From the NCBI RefSeq assembly GCF_937877005.1, contig NZ_CALEFV010000226.1:1-27981 (forward strand): a DNA stretch of 27,981 nucleotides, in the 5' to 3' direction. This DNA comes from an uncultured Fibrobacter sp. (lineage in GTDB: Bacteria > Fibrobacterota > Fibrobacteria > Fibrobacterales > Fibrobacteraceae). The notes beneath the pieces were generated by a model. It ran no database searches. It was not told the origin of the DNA and saw only the letters and a program-made list of their open reading frames with translations. Position numbers and translations under genes: made by a program. The first letter of the stretch is position 1, and the number at the start of each line of letters is the position of its first letter. This document shows positions 7,948 to 15,773 of this stretch, in pieces.

Positions 7948-8511
7948 CTATAGGTCAAATGCGAAGCCCAAATCCTTGAGAGCAGGGTTCTTGGTATCCT
8001 TTTCGGAGAGGAGCGGTTCGAAGCCGTTGCCGACAGGCCACTCAATGCCGATTTCAGGGTCATTCCACATGAGACCGCCCTCGTCCTTCGGGTCGTAGAG
8101 GCGGGTGCACTTGTAAACGAAAGTCGCCGTTTCGCTGAGCACCACGAAACCGTGTGCAAAGCCTTCGGGAATGTAGAACTGCTTCTTGTTTTCGGCAGAA
8201 AGGGTAACACCCTCCCACTTGCCGAATGTGGGACTACCCTTGCGCAGGTCCACCGCGACGTCGAAGACTTCGCCTTCGATCACGCGCACAAGTTTGCCCT
8301 GCGGGTTCTTCTTTTGGAAGTGGAGCCCGCGAAGTACGCCCTTCTTGCTTCTGGATTCGTTATCTTGTACGAAAGCCATGTTCAAGCCGGCAGCGTCGAA
8401 TTCAGCCTTGTTGTAGGTTTCCATAAAATAGCCACGATGGTCGCCAAAGACCGTCGGCTCGATGATTGTCACACCCTCGATAGACGTCTTGATGAAATTG
8501 AATTTACCCAT
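7948..8511 (-). CDS. rmlC: dTDP-4-dehydrorhamnose 3,5-epimerase
   Basis: I start the gene at the ATG at 8511 (MGKFNFIKTSIEGVTIIEP), giving 187 residues, the usual size; the longer open frame up to 8685 is only the end of rmlB read in another frame. Recognisable parts are VFGDHRGYFMETYN, FVQDNESRSKKGVLRGLHFQ with the catalytic histidine of the LRGLHFQ motif, GEVFDVAVDLRKGSPTFG, and YIPEGFAHGFVVLSETATFVYKCT. It epimerises dTDP-4-keto-6-deoxyglucose at C3 and C5, the third step to dTDP-L-rhamnose. It starts 7 bases after the rmlB stop. No rmlD reductase follows within the window, so the final product may be finished elsewhere or may be another dTDP-sugar. Confidence 0.95.
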   Translation of the reverse strand: MGKFNFIKTSIEGVTIIEPTVFGDHRGYFMETYNKAEFDAAGLNMAFVQDNESRSKKGVLRGLHFQKKNPQGKLVRVIEGEVFDVAVDLRKGSPTFGKWEGVTLSAENKKQFYIPEGFAHGFVVLSETATFVYKCTRLYDPKDEGGLMWNDPEIGIEWPVGNGFEPLLSEKDTKNPALKDLGFAFDL

Positions 8512-8518
8512 AAGTCCA

Positions 8519-9649
8519 CTACCTATTCTTGTACATCGTTTCGTAATACTTCTCGTAGTCACCGCTGGTGATGTTGTCCATCCACTCCTGGTTGTCGAGG
8601 TACCAGCGCACGGTCTTCTCGATGCCTTCCTGCAGGGACGGTTCCCAGCCGAGTTCCTTCTGGAGCTTGGTGGAGTCAATCGCATAGCGGGCGTCGTGGC
8701 CCAGACGGTCGGTGACGTAGGTGATGAGGTTCATGTCCTCGCCTTCGGCGCGGCCGAGCAGCTTATCCACCGTCTTGATCACGACCTTGATGATGTCGAT
8801 GTTCTTCCACTCGTTGAAGCCGCCGATGTTGTAGGTTTCGGCGATTTTGCCGTTATGGAAAATCACGTCGATGGCGCGGGCATGGTCTTCCACGAAGAGC
8901 CAGTCGCGCACGTTCTCGCCCTTGCCGTAAACCGGCAGCGGTTTCTTGTGGCGGATGTTGTTGATGAACAGCGGGATCAGCTTTTCGGGAAACTGGTACG
9001 GACCGTAGTTGTTACTGCAGTTCGTGACAATCGTCGGCATGCCGTAAGTATCGTGGAATGCACGCACGAAGTGGTCGGAGCCAGCCTTTGATGCAGAATA
9101 CGGGCTGTGCGGCGTATACTTGGTGGTTTCGTAGAAGAAGTCGTCACCGTAGGCCAGGTGATGTTCGGAGCTGGAGGCCGTCGTGGTGAACGGGGGCGTA
9201 ATGCCTTCCGGGTGGTTCATCTTGAGGGCGCCATAGACTTCGTCGGTCGAAATATGATAAAAGCGCTTGCCTTCGTACTTTTCCGGCAAGGATTCCCAGT
9301 AGAGTTTCGCGGCCTGCAACAGGCTCAAAGTTCCCATCACATTCGTCTTCGCGAAGGTAAACGGGTCCTTGATGGAACGGTCCACGTGGCTTTCTGCCGC
9401 AAGGTGGATGATGCCGTCGACATGCTCGTCCTGCATGAGCTTGTAGAACGCGTCGAAGTCGCAAATGTCCATCTTCACGAACTTGTAGTTCGGCTTGTCC
9501 TCGATGTCTTTCAGGTTCGCGAGGTTGCCCGCGTAAGTAAGCTTATCGAGGTTGATAATCTTGTATTCCGGGTACTTGTTGACGAACAGGCGAACAACAT
9601 GACTCCCGATAAAACCCGCACCGCCGGTAATGACAATGGAACGTTTCAT
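8519..9649 (-). CDS. rmlB: dTDP-glucose 4,6-dehydratase
   Basis: This short-chain dehydrogenase/reductase-type protein of 376 residues has the NAD-binding GGAGFIGSH near the N-terminus, the STDEVYG active-site loop (Asp136, Glu137) and the YSASK motif (Tyr184, Lys188). Between STDEVYG and YSASK it has a segment (PPFTTTASSSEHHLAYGDDF) longer than in the E. coli enzyme. I recognise this from Bacteroidetes-type RmlB, so it also serves as a taxonomic hint. It converts dTDP-glucose to dTDP-4-keto-6-deoxyglucose. AGGGA precedes the ATG, nine bases after rmlA. Base composition here is somewhat higher in G+C than in wza or wzc, consistent with strong codon bias; I see no sign of damage. Confidence 0.96.
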   Translation of the reverse strand: MKRSIVITGGAGFIGSHVVRLFVNKYPEYKIINLDKLTYAGNLANLKDIEDKPNYKFVKMDICDFDAFYKLMQDEHVDGIIHLAAESHVDRSIKDPFTFAKTNVMGTLSLLQAAKLYWESLPEKYEGKRFYHISTDEVYGALKMNHPEGITPPFTTTASSSEHHLAYGDDFFYETTKYTPHSPYSASKAGSDHFVRAFHDTYGMPTIVTNCSNNYGPYQFPEKLIPLFINNIRHKKPLPVYGKGENVRDWLFVEDHARAIDVIFHNGKIAETYNIGGFNEWKNIDIIKVVIKTVDKLLGRAEGEDMNLITYVTDRLGHDARYAIDSTKLQKELGWEPSLQEGIEKTVRWYLDNQEWMDNITSGDYEKYYETMYKNR

Positions 9650-9658
9650 AATTTTTCC

Positions 9659-10546
9659 CTAGTATTTAATCTTGCCTTCCGCAACTTTGCGCAGATGTTG
9701 ACCGTAAGGAGATTTGCCGTACTTGGCAGCGGATTCAAGGAGCTTTTCCTTGCTAATCCAACCATTGATATAGGCAATTTCTTCAACGGCGCTAATCTGA
9801 ATTCCTTGACGATTCTCAACCATCTTCACAAACTCGCCCGCCTCAATCAGGCTATCCATAGTACCGGTATCAAGCCAAGCGAAGCCACGCCCGAGCAGTT
9901 TTACATCAAGTTCACCCTTTTCCAAGTAGACACGGTTGAGATCCGTAATTTCAAGTTCTCCACGAGCACTCGGCTTTTGAGCCTTGGCATATCCTGAAAC
10001 ACGGTTGTCATAAAAATAGAGTCCCGTAATGGCATAGTTACTCTTGGGCGCACTCGGTTTTTCTTCGACGGAGATGACCTTTCCCGAATCGTCAAATTCG
10101 ACGACACCGAAACGCTCAGGATCCTCTACGTAATAACCAAACACGCTAGCGCGCCCATTCTCTTCGGCATTCTTGACTGCAGCCTTCAGAAGAGGACTGA
10201 AGCCGTTTCCATAGAAGATATTATCACCAAGCACCATTGCGCAACAATCGTTGCCAATGAATTCTTCTCCCAAGATAAAGGCCTGTGCCAGGCCATCAGG
10301 ACTGGGCTGCACCTTATAACTTAGGTTCAGTCCCATAGCCGAGCCGTCTCCGAGAAGGCGTTCGAAGTTCGGCAAATCCGTAGGAGTAGAAATGATAAGG
10401 ATGTCGCGAATCCCTGCAAGCATCAATGTCGACAAGGGATAATAAATCATGGGTTTATCGTAGACAGGCAAAAGCTGCTTCGACGTGACCATGGTCAGCG
10501 GGTAAAGCCTAGTTCCAGATCCGCCGGCAAGAATAATCCCCTTCAT
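9659..10546 (-). CDS. rmlA: Glucose-1-phosphate thymidylyltransferase
   Basis: The protein makes dTDP-glucose from dTTP and glucose-1-phosphate, the entry step to dTDP-deoxysugars, usually feedback-inhibited by the pathway product. The nucleotidyltransferase signature MKGIILAGGSGTRLYPLT is at the N-terminus, followed by KQLLPVYDKPMIYYPLS, VLGDNIFYG and FAWLDTGTMDSL. At 295 residues it is full length. The ATG is preceded by GAAGGAGT, the best ribosome site in the operon, 14 bases after the wzc stop. It is second in the operon and leads the rmlABC block, whose order follows the reaction sequence. Confidence 0.96.
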   Translation of the reverse strand: MKGIILAGGSGTRLYPLTMVTSKQLLPVYDKPMIYYPLSTLMLAGIRDILIISTPTDLPNFERLLGDGSAMGLNLSYKVQPSPDGLAQAFILGEEFIGNDCCAMVLGDNIFYGNGFSPLLKAAVKNAEENGRASVFGYYVEDPERFGVVEFDDSGKVISVEEKPSAPKSNYAITGLYFYDNRVSGYAKAQKPSARGELEITDLNRVYLEKGELDVKLLGRGFAWLDTGTMDSLIEAGEFVKMVENRQGIQISAVEEIAYINGWISKEKLLESAAKYGKSPYGQHLRKVAEGKIKY

Positions 10547-10560
10547 AAAGACTCCTTCAA

Positions 10561-12657
10561 TTAATACTTACCGTATTTATAGCCATATCCTTCGGTGCGG
10601 CTATGTTCATACTTATTGATAACGATAGAAGCATGGGCCTGAGAGTTCCCCTTGAGAATCTGCGCCATACCATCCTTGATCGCTTCAATAGAATGCTTAT
10701 TGTATTCAATGACCATCACCACCTGAGCCGCAACACGGCACGCTAGCGCGGCATCGGTGACGAGCATAATAGGCGGAGTATCAACAATGACCAAGTCATA
10801 CTCTTCCTTAAACCGTCCAATCAATTCCTGATAGTGTTTCGATCCGAGAAGTTCAGCAGGATTTGCAGGAACATTGCCACAAGGAATGACGAACAGGTTT
10901 TCAACTTCTGTCGGCACAATAACTTTCTCTACATCTACTTCACGGAGCAGCACCTGAGACAGGCCATTTCCACGCTTAATACCGAACTCCTTATGAAGGC
11001 GGCCCTTACGCAAGTCGGCATCGATAAGCAGGACTCTCTTGCCAAGTCCCGCAAACAGGGCAGCAAGATTCACAGAAATAAAGCTCTTGCCAACACCCGG
11101 AATCAAGCCGCTAACTCCAATGACAGAGCCTCCTTCGTCCATCATCGAAAATTCCAGGGACGAACGCAGAGCTCGCAGGGATTCCACAGCCACATCATCG
11201 GGTTCCACCACCGCAAGCGGTCTTGTTCCCTTGGTTCCCTTCGGATTGCCCTTCGGCACCTTGGCATAAACCGTAAATCCAGTTTCTTTTTCAATAAAGC
11301 TGGAACTCTTCACGCCACTGCTGAACTTGGACTTGATTGATACAATAGTCGCTCCCAACAGGAACCCAAAGAATAGAGCAATGCAAAGGACCATTTTCTT
11401 CTTAGGCTTGGTCGGCTTTGTCACCTGTTCCGCAAAATCAATGACACGCACCGAACCCACTTCTCCTGCAGACACCAACCGCAGTTGCTGGATATTGTTG
11501 AGCATGCTCGTATACATGACCTTGCTGAGTTCCACCTCATTTTGCAACTTGAGCACCTCCTGCTGTGTAGCAGGAAGTTTCTTGACTTCACTGGATGTTC
11601 CCGCCAATTCACGGCGTAGGGCATTTTCCTGATCTTCCAGAGTCTTAACCGTCGGGTGTTCCGAATGGAACAGGCGGATGGCTTCCTGCTTTTTCTGTTG
11701 CAGGGCAAGAATATCCTGTTGCAATTTCATGCGACGCTGCAGCACCAACTGAGTTTCGGCATTAATATCCACAGAACCAACACGATTGCGGTAGCTATTC
11801 AGATTCATCAAAGAAGAATCCATCTGAGCCTTAACGTCGGGCAGCTGCTTTTCGAGGAATTCCAAAGTCTTTTGAGCTTCGGCATTACGTTCCTCTACAT
11901 TCTGACGCAAATAGGAGGACGCCACTTCATTCAGGATTTCAACAGCGCGATCTGGATAGATATCCTGATAAGAGAATTCCAGAATACCCGTTTTCTTGCC
12001 CTTTTCCTTAACATCAAACGCAGAACGGAACTTGTTGATGGCATCAAGGCGCTTGCTTCGGGTCACCGCAAACCTCTGCGACGGACCGACAATTGCTCGA
12101 AAAATACCGAAAGAGGCAGAATCTCCGGCATAAGCGAAATGGTATGTCCGCCCAGGCTCACCCGAAAGGACGAGAACATCGTTGTGGTCATACAGGTCAA
12201 AGTTGCCAAGAGAATCCTTCGTAACCACCGTCCATGGCAGTTCCTGCTCGTCCTTAGGCAGGCGTTCCCAAGGAACCACAAAGTTACTCAGTTCCAGTCG
12301 TCCTTCATGATGAAGCAAACGATCCATGAAGTTTAGCGGTTCAGCATTAAGGTCCAACCGCATTTTTTCTACGGCAGACCCCATCACCTGACGGCTCTTA
12401 ATGAGTTCCATTTCCGTTTCTGCGGGGCTAGTCGTCGAGAACATGGCGCTAAGCCCACCCATCATAGACGAGCCCTTCGCATTTTTCGATTCAATCTGCA
12501 GCAAGGCATCAACTTCATAAACAGGACGAATCCATAAAGCAACAAAGACACCAACAAATCCAGCCAAAATAAGGCAGGGGCCCATGATGTACCAATTTTT
12601 GACCAATTCCTTTACGAACTCACCCAAATCTGTTTCTTCTTTCTTTTTCGATGCCAT
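10561..12657 (-). CDS. wzc: Polysaccharide co-polymerase and BY-type tyrosine kinase (Wzc-like)
   Basis: This 698-residue inner-membrane protein follows the Wzc plan. A membrane segment lies at about 23-43, then a large periplasmic part with coiled coil (about 255-400), a second membrane segment at about 422-440, and a cytoplasmic kinase domain. Kinase motifs are complete: Walker A SGLIPGVGKSF (about 516-526), Walker A' LLIDADLR (543-550) and Walker B DLVIVDTPP (621-629). The C-terminus has a tyrosine cluster (YGYKYGKY plus Tyr683), the autophosphorylation tail. It should set chain length and work with Wzb and Wza encoded downstream. It is the first gene of the operon, with AAGGAtG before the ATG. 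The promoter is expected in the 78-base region shared with the divergent helicase. Confidence 0.94.
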   Translation of the reverse strand: MASKKKEETDLGEFVKELVKNWYIMGPCLILAGFVGVFVALWIRPVYEVDALLQIESKNAKGSSMMGGLSAMFSTTSPAETEMELIKSRQVMGSAVEKMRLDLNAEPLNFMDRLLHHEGRLELSNFVVPWERLPKDEQELPWTVVTKDSLGNFDLYDHNDVLVLSGEPGRTYHFAYAGDSASFGIFRAIVGPSQRFAVTRSKRLDAINKFRSAFDVKEKGKKTGILEFSYQDIYPDRAVEILNEVASSYLRQNVEERNAEAQKTLEFLEKQLPDVKAQMDSSLMNLNSYRNRVGSVDINAETQLVLQRRMKLQQDILALQQKKQEAIRLFHSEHPTVKTLEDQENALRRELAGTSSEVKKLPATQQEVLKLQNEVELSKVMYTSMLNNIQQLRLVSAGEVGSVRVIDFAEQVTKPTKPKKKMVLCIALFFGFLLGATIVSIKSKFSSGVKSSSFIEKETGFTVYAKVPKGNPKGTKGTRPLAVVEPDDVAVESLRALRSSLEFSMMDEGGSVIGVSGLIPGVGKSFISVNLAALFAGLGKRVLLIDADLRKGRLHKEFGIKRGNGLSQVLLREVDVEKVIVPTEVENLFVIPCGNVPANPAELLGSKHYQELIGRFKEEYDLVIVDTPPIMLVTDAALACRVAAQVVMVIEYNKHSIEAIKDGMAQILKGNSQAHASIVINKYEHSRTEGYGYKYGKY

Positions 12658-12722
12658 ACGAAGCTCATCCTTAAAACTCTATACACCCGTAATTTAGAAA
12701 AAAAAGATTATACCTCAAAAGC

Positions 12723-12730
12723 TATCTTTG
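12723..12730 (+). promoter_or_regulatory. TAnnTTTG -7-like element just before the helicase start
   Basis: TATCTTTG matches the Bacteroidetes -7 consensus TAnnTTTG and lies only five bases (TATTT) before the ATG at 12736. No TTG is seen 19-20 bases upstream and no Shine-Dalgarno sequence is present. If used, transcription would begin at or near the ATG, giving a leaderless mRNA. On the opposite strand the same place reads TAGCTTTTG, so it could also touch the wzc promoter. Confidence 0.4.
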
Positions 12731-12735
12731 TATTT

Positions 12736-15336
12736 ATGAGTGAAAACGCCTGTAAAGCCCTAAAAGATTTTTTACCATCCCACCCGCTGAACGCTGGAGA
12801 AGGCTCCGAAGTCCTGTTGGAATCTTTCCTTTCCTGGACTGAAGCGCATGGGACATCACTTTATCCTGCACAGGAAGAAGCCATTTTGGAGCTTTTGGAC
12901 GGGAAAAACGTCATTTTGAACACCCCCACGGGCTCCGGAAAATCAATGGTTGCCTTGGCACTTCATTTCGACAGCTTGGCACACGGACGCCGCAGCGTTT
13001 ACACCTGCCCCATCAAGGCTTTGGTCAACGAAAAATGGATGGCGCTCTGCAAGGAATTCGGTGCCGAAAATGTGGGCCTCTCGACAGGAGATGCGACCGT
13101 CAACCATGACGCTCCTATCCTTTGTTGTACCGCTGAAATCCTGAGTAACATGGCGTTGAACGAAGGCGAGCAGCTTACGATTACCGACGTAGTGATGGAC
13201 GAGTTCCACTACTATTCCGACAAGGAACGTGGTGTCGCTTGGCAGGTACCGCTGCTCACGCTTCCGCAGGCAAGATTCCTGCTCATGAGTGCAACCGTCG
13301 GCGCCACCGAATTTTTCGAACGCGACATGACGAAGCATACGGGCCGCGAGTCGGTGACGGTACGTTCGTCACAGCGCCCAGTTCCGCTCGATTTCAGCTA
13401 TTCCGAAACCGAGATTTCGAATACGGTGCAAAAGCTTGTGTCTAGCGGCAAGGCGCCCGTTTACGTGGTGCATTTTACGCAAGCGGCCGCGGCGACCAAC
13501 GCCCAGAATTTCATGAGTCTGGACTTGTGTACTAAAGAAGAAAAACAGGCGATTAACGACGCCATCAAGGAAGTCCGATTCAGCAGTCCTTACGGCCCCG
13601 AAGTCAAGCGCTGGCTCAAGCAAGGCATTGGCCTGCACCATGCGGGACTTTTGCCCAAGTACCGCATCCTCTGCGAAAAACTCGCCCAAAAAGGATTGCT
13701 CAAAGTCATTTGCGGCACCGATACGCTTGGCGTAGGCGTAAACGTTCCCATTCGAACGGTGCTTTTCACGCAGCTCTGCAAGTACAGCGGCGACAAAACG
13801 GCGATTCTGACCGCGCGCGATTTCCACCAGATTGCAGGCCGCGCAGGCCGTAAAGGCTTCGATGACATCGGTTACGTGGTGGCGCAGGCTCCCGAACATG
13901 TGATCGAGAACTTGAAACTCGAAGCGAAAACCAAGCAGACCGGCAAAAAATTCCAGAAAAAGAAACCGCCCGAACACGGCTACGTGCCTTTTGACGAAAG
14001 CACCTACAAGCGATTGATTGCCGCTTCGCCGGAACCGCTAACATCCAGTTTCCAGGTGAGTCACGGAATGCTCCTGAACATTCTGAGCCGCCCTACCGAC
14101 GGCTGCACCGCCATGCGCAACCTGCTCAAGGATTGCCACGAAAGCGCCACTAGCAAAAAGAAATTGCAGCACCGTGCTTTTCAGCTTTTCAAGAGCCTCG
14201 TCAAAAAAAATATCATCGAATTCGTGACACCGATTGCACCGGGTTACAGTAAACTACGCGTGAACATGGACCTGCAAGATGACTTTTCGATGAACCAGCC
14301 GCTTTCGCTGTACTTGGTTGATACACTTCCGAAATTGGACCGTGAAAGCCCCGAATACGCTCTTGATGTAATTACTTTGTGCGAAAGTATCGTTGAAAAT
14401 CCGGATGCAATTCTGCGCATTCAGCAGAACAAGGCGCGTAACGCCCGCCTCGACGAGCTCAAGGCGCAAGGTATGGAATTCAACCAGCGCATGGAAGAAC
14501 TCGAAAAAGTCGAGTACCCCAAGCCGCTCCGCGATTTCATTTACGACACCTATAACGCCTTTGCCGAAGAACACCCCTGGGTCGATGTGAATATCGAGCC
14601 CAAGAGCATCGTGCGCGAAATGTTCGAAAATTTCAGCACTTTTAGCGGGTACGTCAAGCAGTACGGCCTGCAGCGCATGGAAGCAATTCTACTCCGACAT
14701 ATCAACGGCGTTTACAAGGTGCTCACCCAAACCGTTCCCGACGGCTACAAGAACGAAGAGCTCCTCGACATGCAGGACTATTTGGGCGACATGATTCGTC
14801 GCACCGACTCGAGCCTGCTCGAGGAATGGGAAAAAATGGCGCACCCCGAAGACTACCAAAAGCGCATGGAAGCCGCAGGCGCCACGGAACTCGAGACCGC
14901 CTTCGGGGCCGACAAGGTGGCCGCCGACATCACCTACGACAAGAAGCGTTTTGTTGTCATGGTACGCCAGCGCATTTTCCAGTTCATGTCGGCTCTCCGG
15001 AAGCAGGCCTATGGCGATGTGCTCGACATGCTTGCCGACGACCTCGCCGAAGGCCAGATGCTCGTGGACGGCGAAGGCAAACCCTGGACCGAAAACGGGC
15101 TCATGGAAATCATGGCCGCCTACACCGCAGAGCATCACAATTTCCGCCTCGATGTCGAAGGCCGCTCGCTGCACCATACGATTATCACCTACGAAGGCGA
15201 AATCATGCACGTTCAGCAAATGTTGCAAGACGAAGAAGACTTTAACGACTGGAGCATCGATTTCGATGTGAATCTTGCCGAATGCCGCGACGCGGGCATG
15301 CCGCTCCTTAAAATGAAACGCATCGGTGAAGTATAA
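12736..15336 (+). CDS. Ski2-like DExH-box helicase with DUF3516-type C-terminus
   Basis: The 866-residue protein has all superfamily 2 helicase motifs: TPTGSGKS (63-70), PIKALVNEK, DEFH (155-158), SAT (185-187), ICGTDTLGVGVNVP (325-338) and QIAGRAGRKG (365-374). From about residue 420 it continues with SFQVSHGMLLNILSRPTDG and a long charged region, a pattern I associate with the DUF3516 helicases best known in Actinobacteria. The related Ski2/HelY group unwinds RNA or mixed duplexes; the bacterial role is not well established. The gene stands alone, divergent from wzc. Codon use in its second half is clearly more G+C-rich than in the first third. The start has no ribosome site and the TATCTTTG element is five bases upstream, so it may be leaderless. 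Confidence 0.9.
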   Translation: MSENACKALKDFLPSHPLNAGEGSEVLLESFLSWTEAHGTSLYPAQEEAILELLDGKNVILNTPTGSGKSMVALALHFDSLAHGRRSVYTCPIKALVNEKWMALCKEFGAENVGLSTGDATVNHDAPILCCTAEILSNMALNEGEQLTITDVVMDEFHYYSDKERGVAWQVPLLTLPQARFLLMSATVGATEFFERDMTKHTGRESVTVRSSQRPVPLDFSYSETEISNTVQKLVSSGKAPVYVVHFTQAAAATNAQNFMSLDLCTKEEKQAINDAIKEVRFSSPYGPEVKRWLKQGIGLHHAGLLPKYRILCEKLAQKGLLKVICGTDTLGVGVNVPIRTVLFTQLCKYSGDKTAILTARDFHQIAGRAGRKGFDDIGYVVAQAPEHVIENLKLEAKTKQTGKKFQKKKPPEHGYVPFDESTYKRLIAASPEPLTSSFQVSHGMLLNILSRPTDGCTAMRNLLKDCHESATSKKKLQHRAFQLFKSLVKKNIIEFVTPIAPGYSKLRVNMDLQDDFSMNQPLSLYLVDTLPKLDRESPEYALDVITLCESIVENPDAILRIQQNKARNARLDELKAQGMEFNQRMEELEKVEYPKPLRDFIYDTYNAFAEEHPWVDVNIEPKSIVREMFENFSTFSGYVKQYGLQRMEAILLRHINGVYKVLTQTVPDGYKNEELLDMQDYLGDMIRRTDSSLLEEWEKMAHPEDYQKRMEAAGATELETAFGADKVAADITYDKKRFVVMVRQRIFQFMSALRKQAYGDVLDMLADDLAEGQMLVDGEGKPWTENGLMEIMAAYTAEHHNFRLDVEGRSLHHTIITYEGEIMHVQQMLQDEEDFNDWSIDFDVNLAECRDAGMPLLKMKRIGEV

Positions 15337-15506
15337 TCGCCGATGCGCTAATCATTCCAAGGAGCTTTAGGATGATTACTTTTCAAAAGAACTTTTTTAT
15401 GCGGAGCTCCAATGCGAGTTAATATAAATTAATTCCGCATGGGAAACAACTCTTTTCGTTTGGTGTTGCATTTTTTGCAAAAAACGATGATACGAGTCAC
15501 TAAAAA

Positions 15507-15652
15507 TGGGGCGTTACGGGGGTGGAACCCCCGTTGGAAAGGGTAGGCCAAGCGCGGCTTGGGCGAGGGGAAGGCTTTCCCCCATTGAATCCTACTTTTT
15601 TGTAACATAGATGCATTTTTCACCCCATTTTCTGTCTACTGCCTACTTTTTT
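15507..15652 (+). repeat. Structured intergenic repeat, copy A
   Basis: Three short hairpins lie in a row: ACGGGGG/CCCCCGT (15516-15534), CCAAGC/GCTTGG (15548-15562) and GGGGAA/TTCCCC (15567-15582). They are followed by CTACTG and CCTACTTTTTT. The blocks GGCTTGGGC, the GG-GGCTT-CCCC hairpin, CTACTG and CCTACTTTTTT recur in the same order on the minus strand at 27143-27221, which indicates a dispersed non-coding element rather than a one-off terminator. Confidence 0.6.
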
Positions 15653-15713
15653 ATCAATGCCCTAAAGGGCAAGATAGTGCAGCTCGGCAATGCAAGTTCT
15701 AGTAGGCTAGCCC

Positions 15714-15743
15714 TTGCACTGCTCTCGCTTTTTTCTATCTTTG
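15714..15743 (+). promoter_or_regulatory. Bacteroidetes-type promoter for the aminotransferase-gltA unit
   Basis: TTG at 15714-15716 and TATCTTTG at 15736-15743 are separated by exactly 19 bases, matching the known Bacteroides pattern TTTG-N19-21-TAnnTTTG except that the first element here is CTTG. Transcription would begin around 15750, leaving a leader of about 24 bases that contains AAAGGA before the ATG at 15774. The -33 element lies in the right arm of an imperfect 10-bp hairpin (15687-15696 with 15713-15722). Confidence 0.55.
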
Positions 15744-15773
15744 GCCTCGTAAAATTTTCAAAGGACACAAACC

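Larger units (their letters stand above)
15337..15773 (+). other. 437-base gene-free region between helicase and aminotransferase
   Basis: I find no credible gene here. The stop codon region of the helicase carries an 8-bp inverted repeat (15319-15326 with 15340-15347) without a T run. The remainder holds AT-rich sequence, a G+C-rich structured repeat (15507-15583), two CCTACTTTTTT motifs (15591-15601 and 15642-15652), an imperfect 10-bp hairpin (15687-15722) and the aminotransferase promoter. A small frame on the minus strand (15429-15623) crosses the repeat and has no protein-like features. Confidence 0.7.

Noticed and set aside
8512..8685. N-terminal extension of RmlC
   Set aside because: The extra 58 codons are the end of rmlB in another frame, rich in Arg and Ser; the ATG at 8511 gives the family start.
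15319..15347. Inverted repeat over the helicase stop codon as a terminator
   Set aside because: The stem is 8 bp with a 13-base loop and no T run follows.
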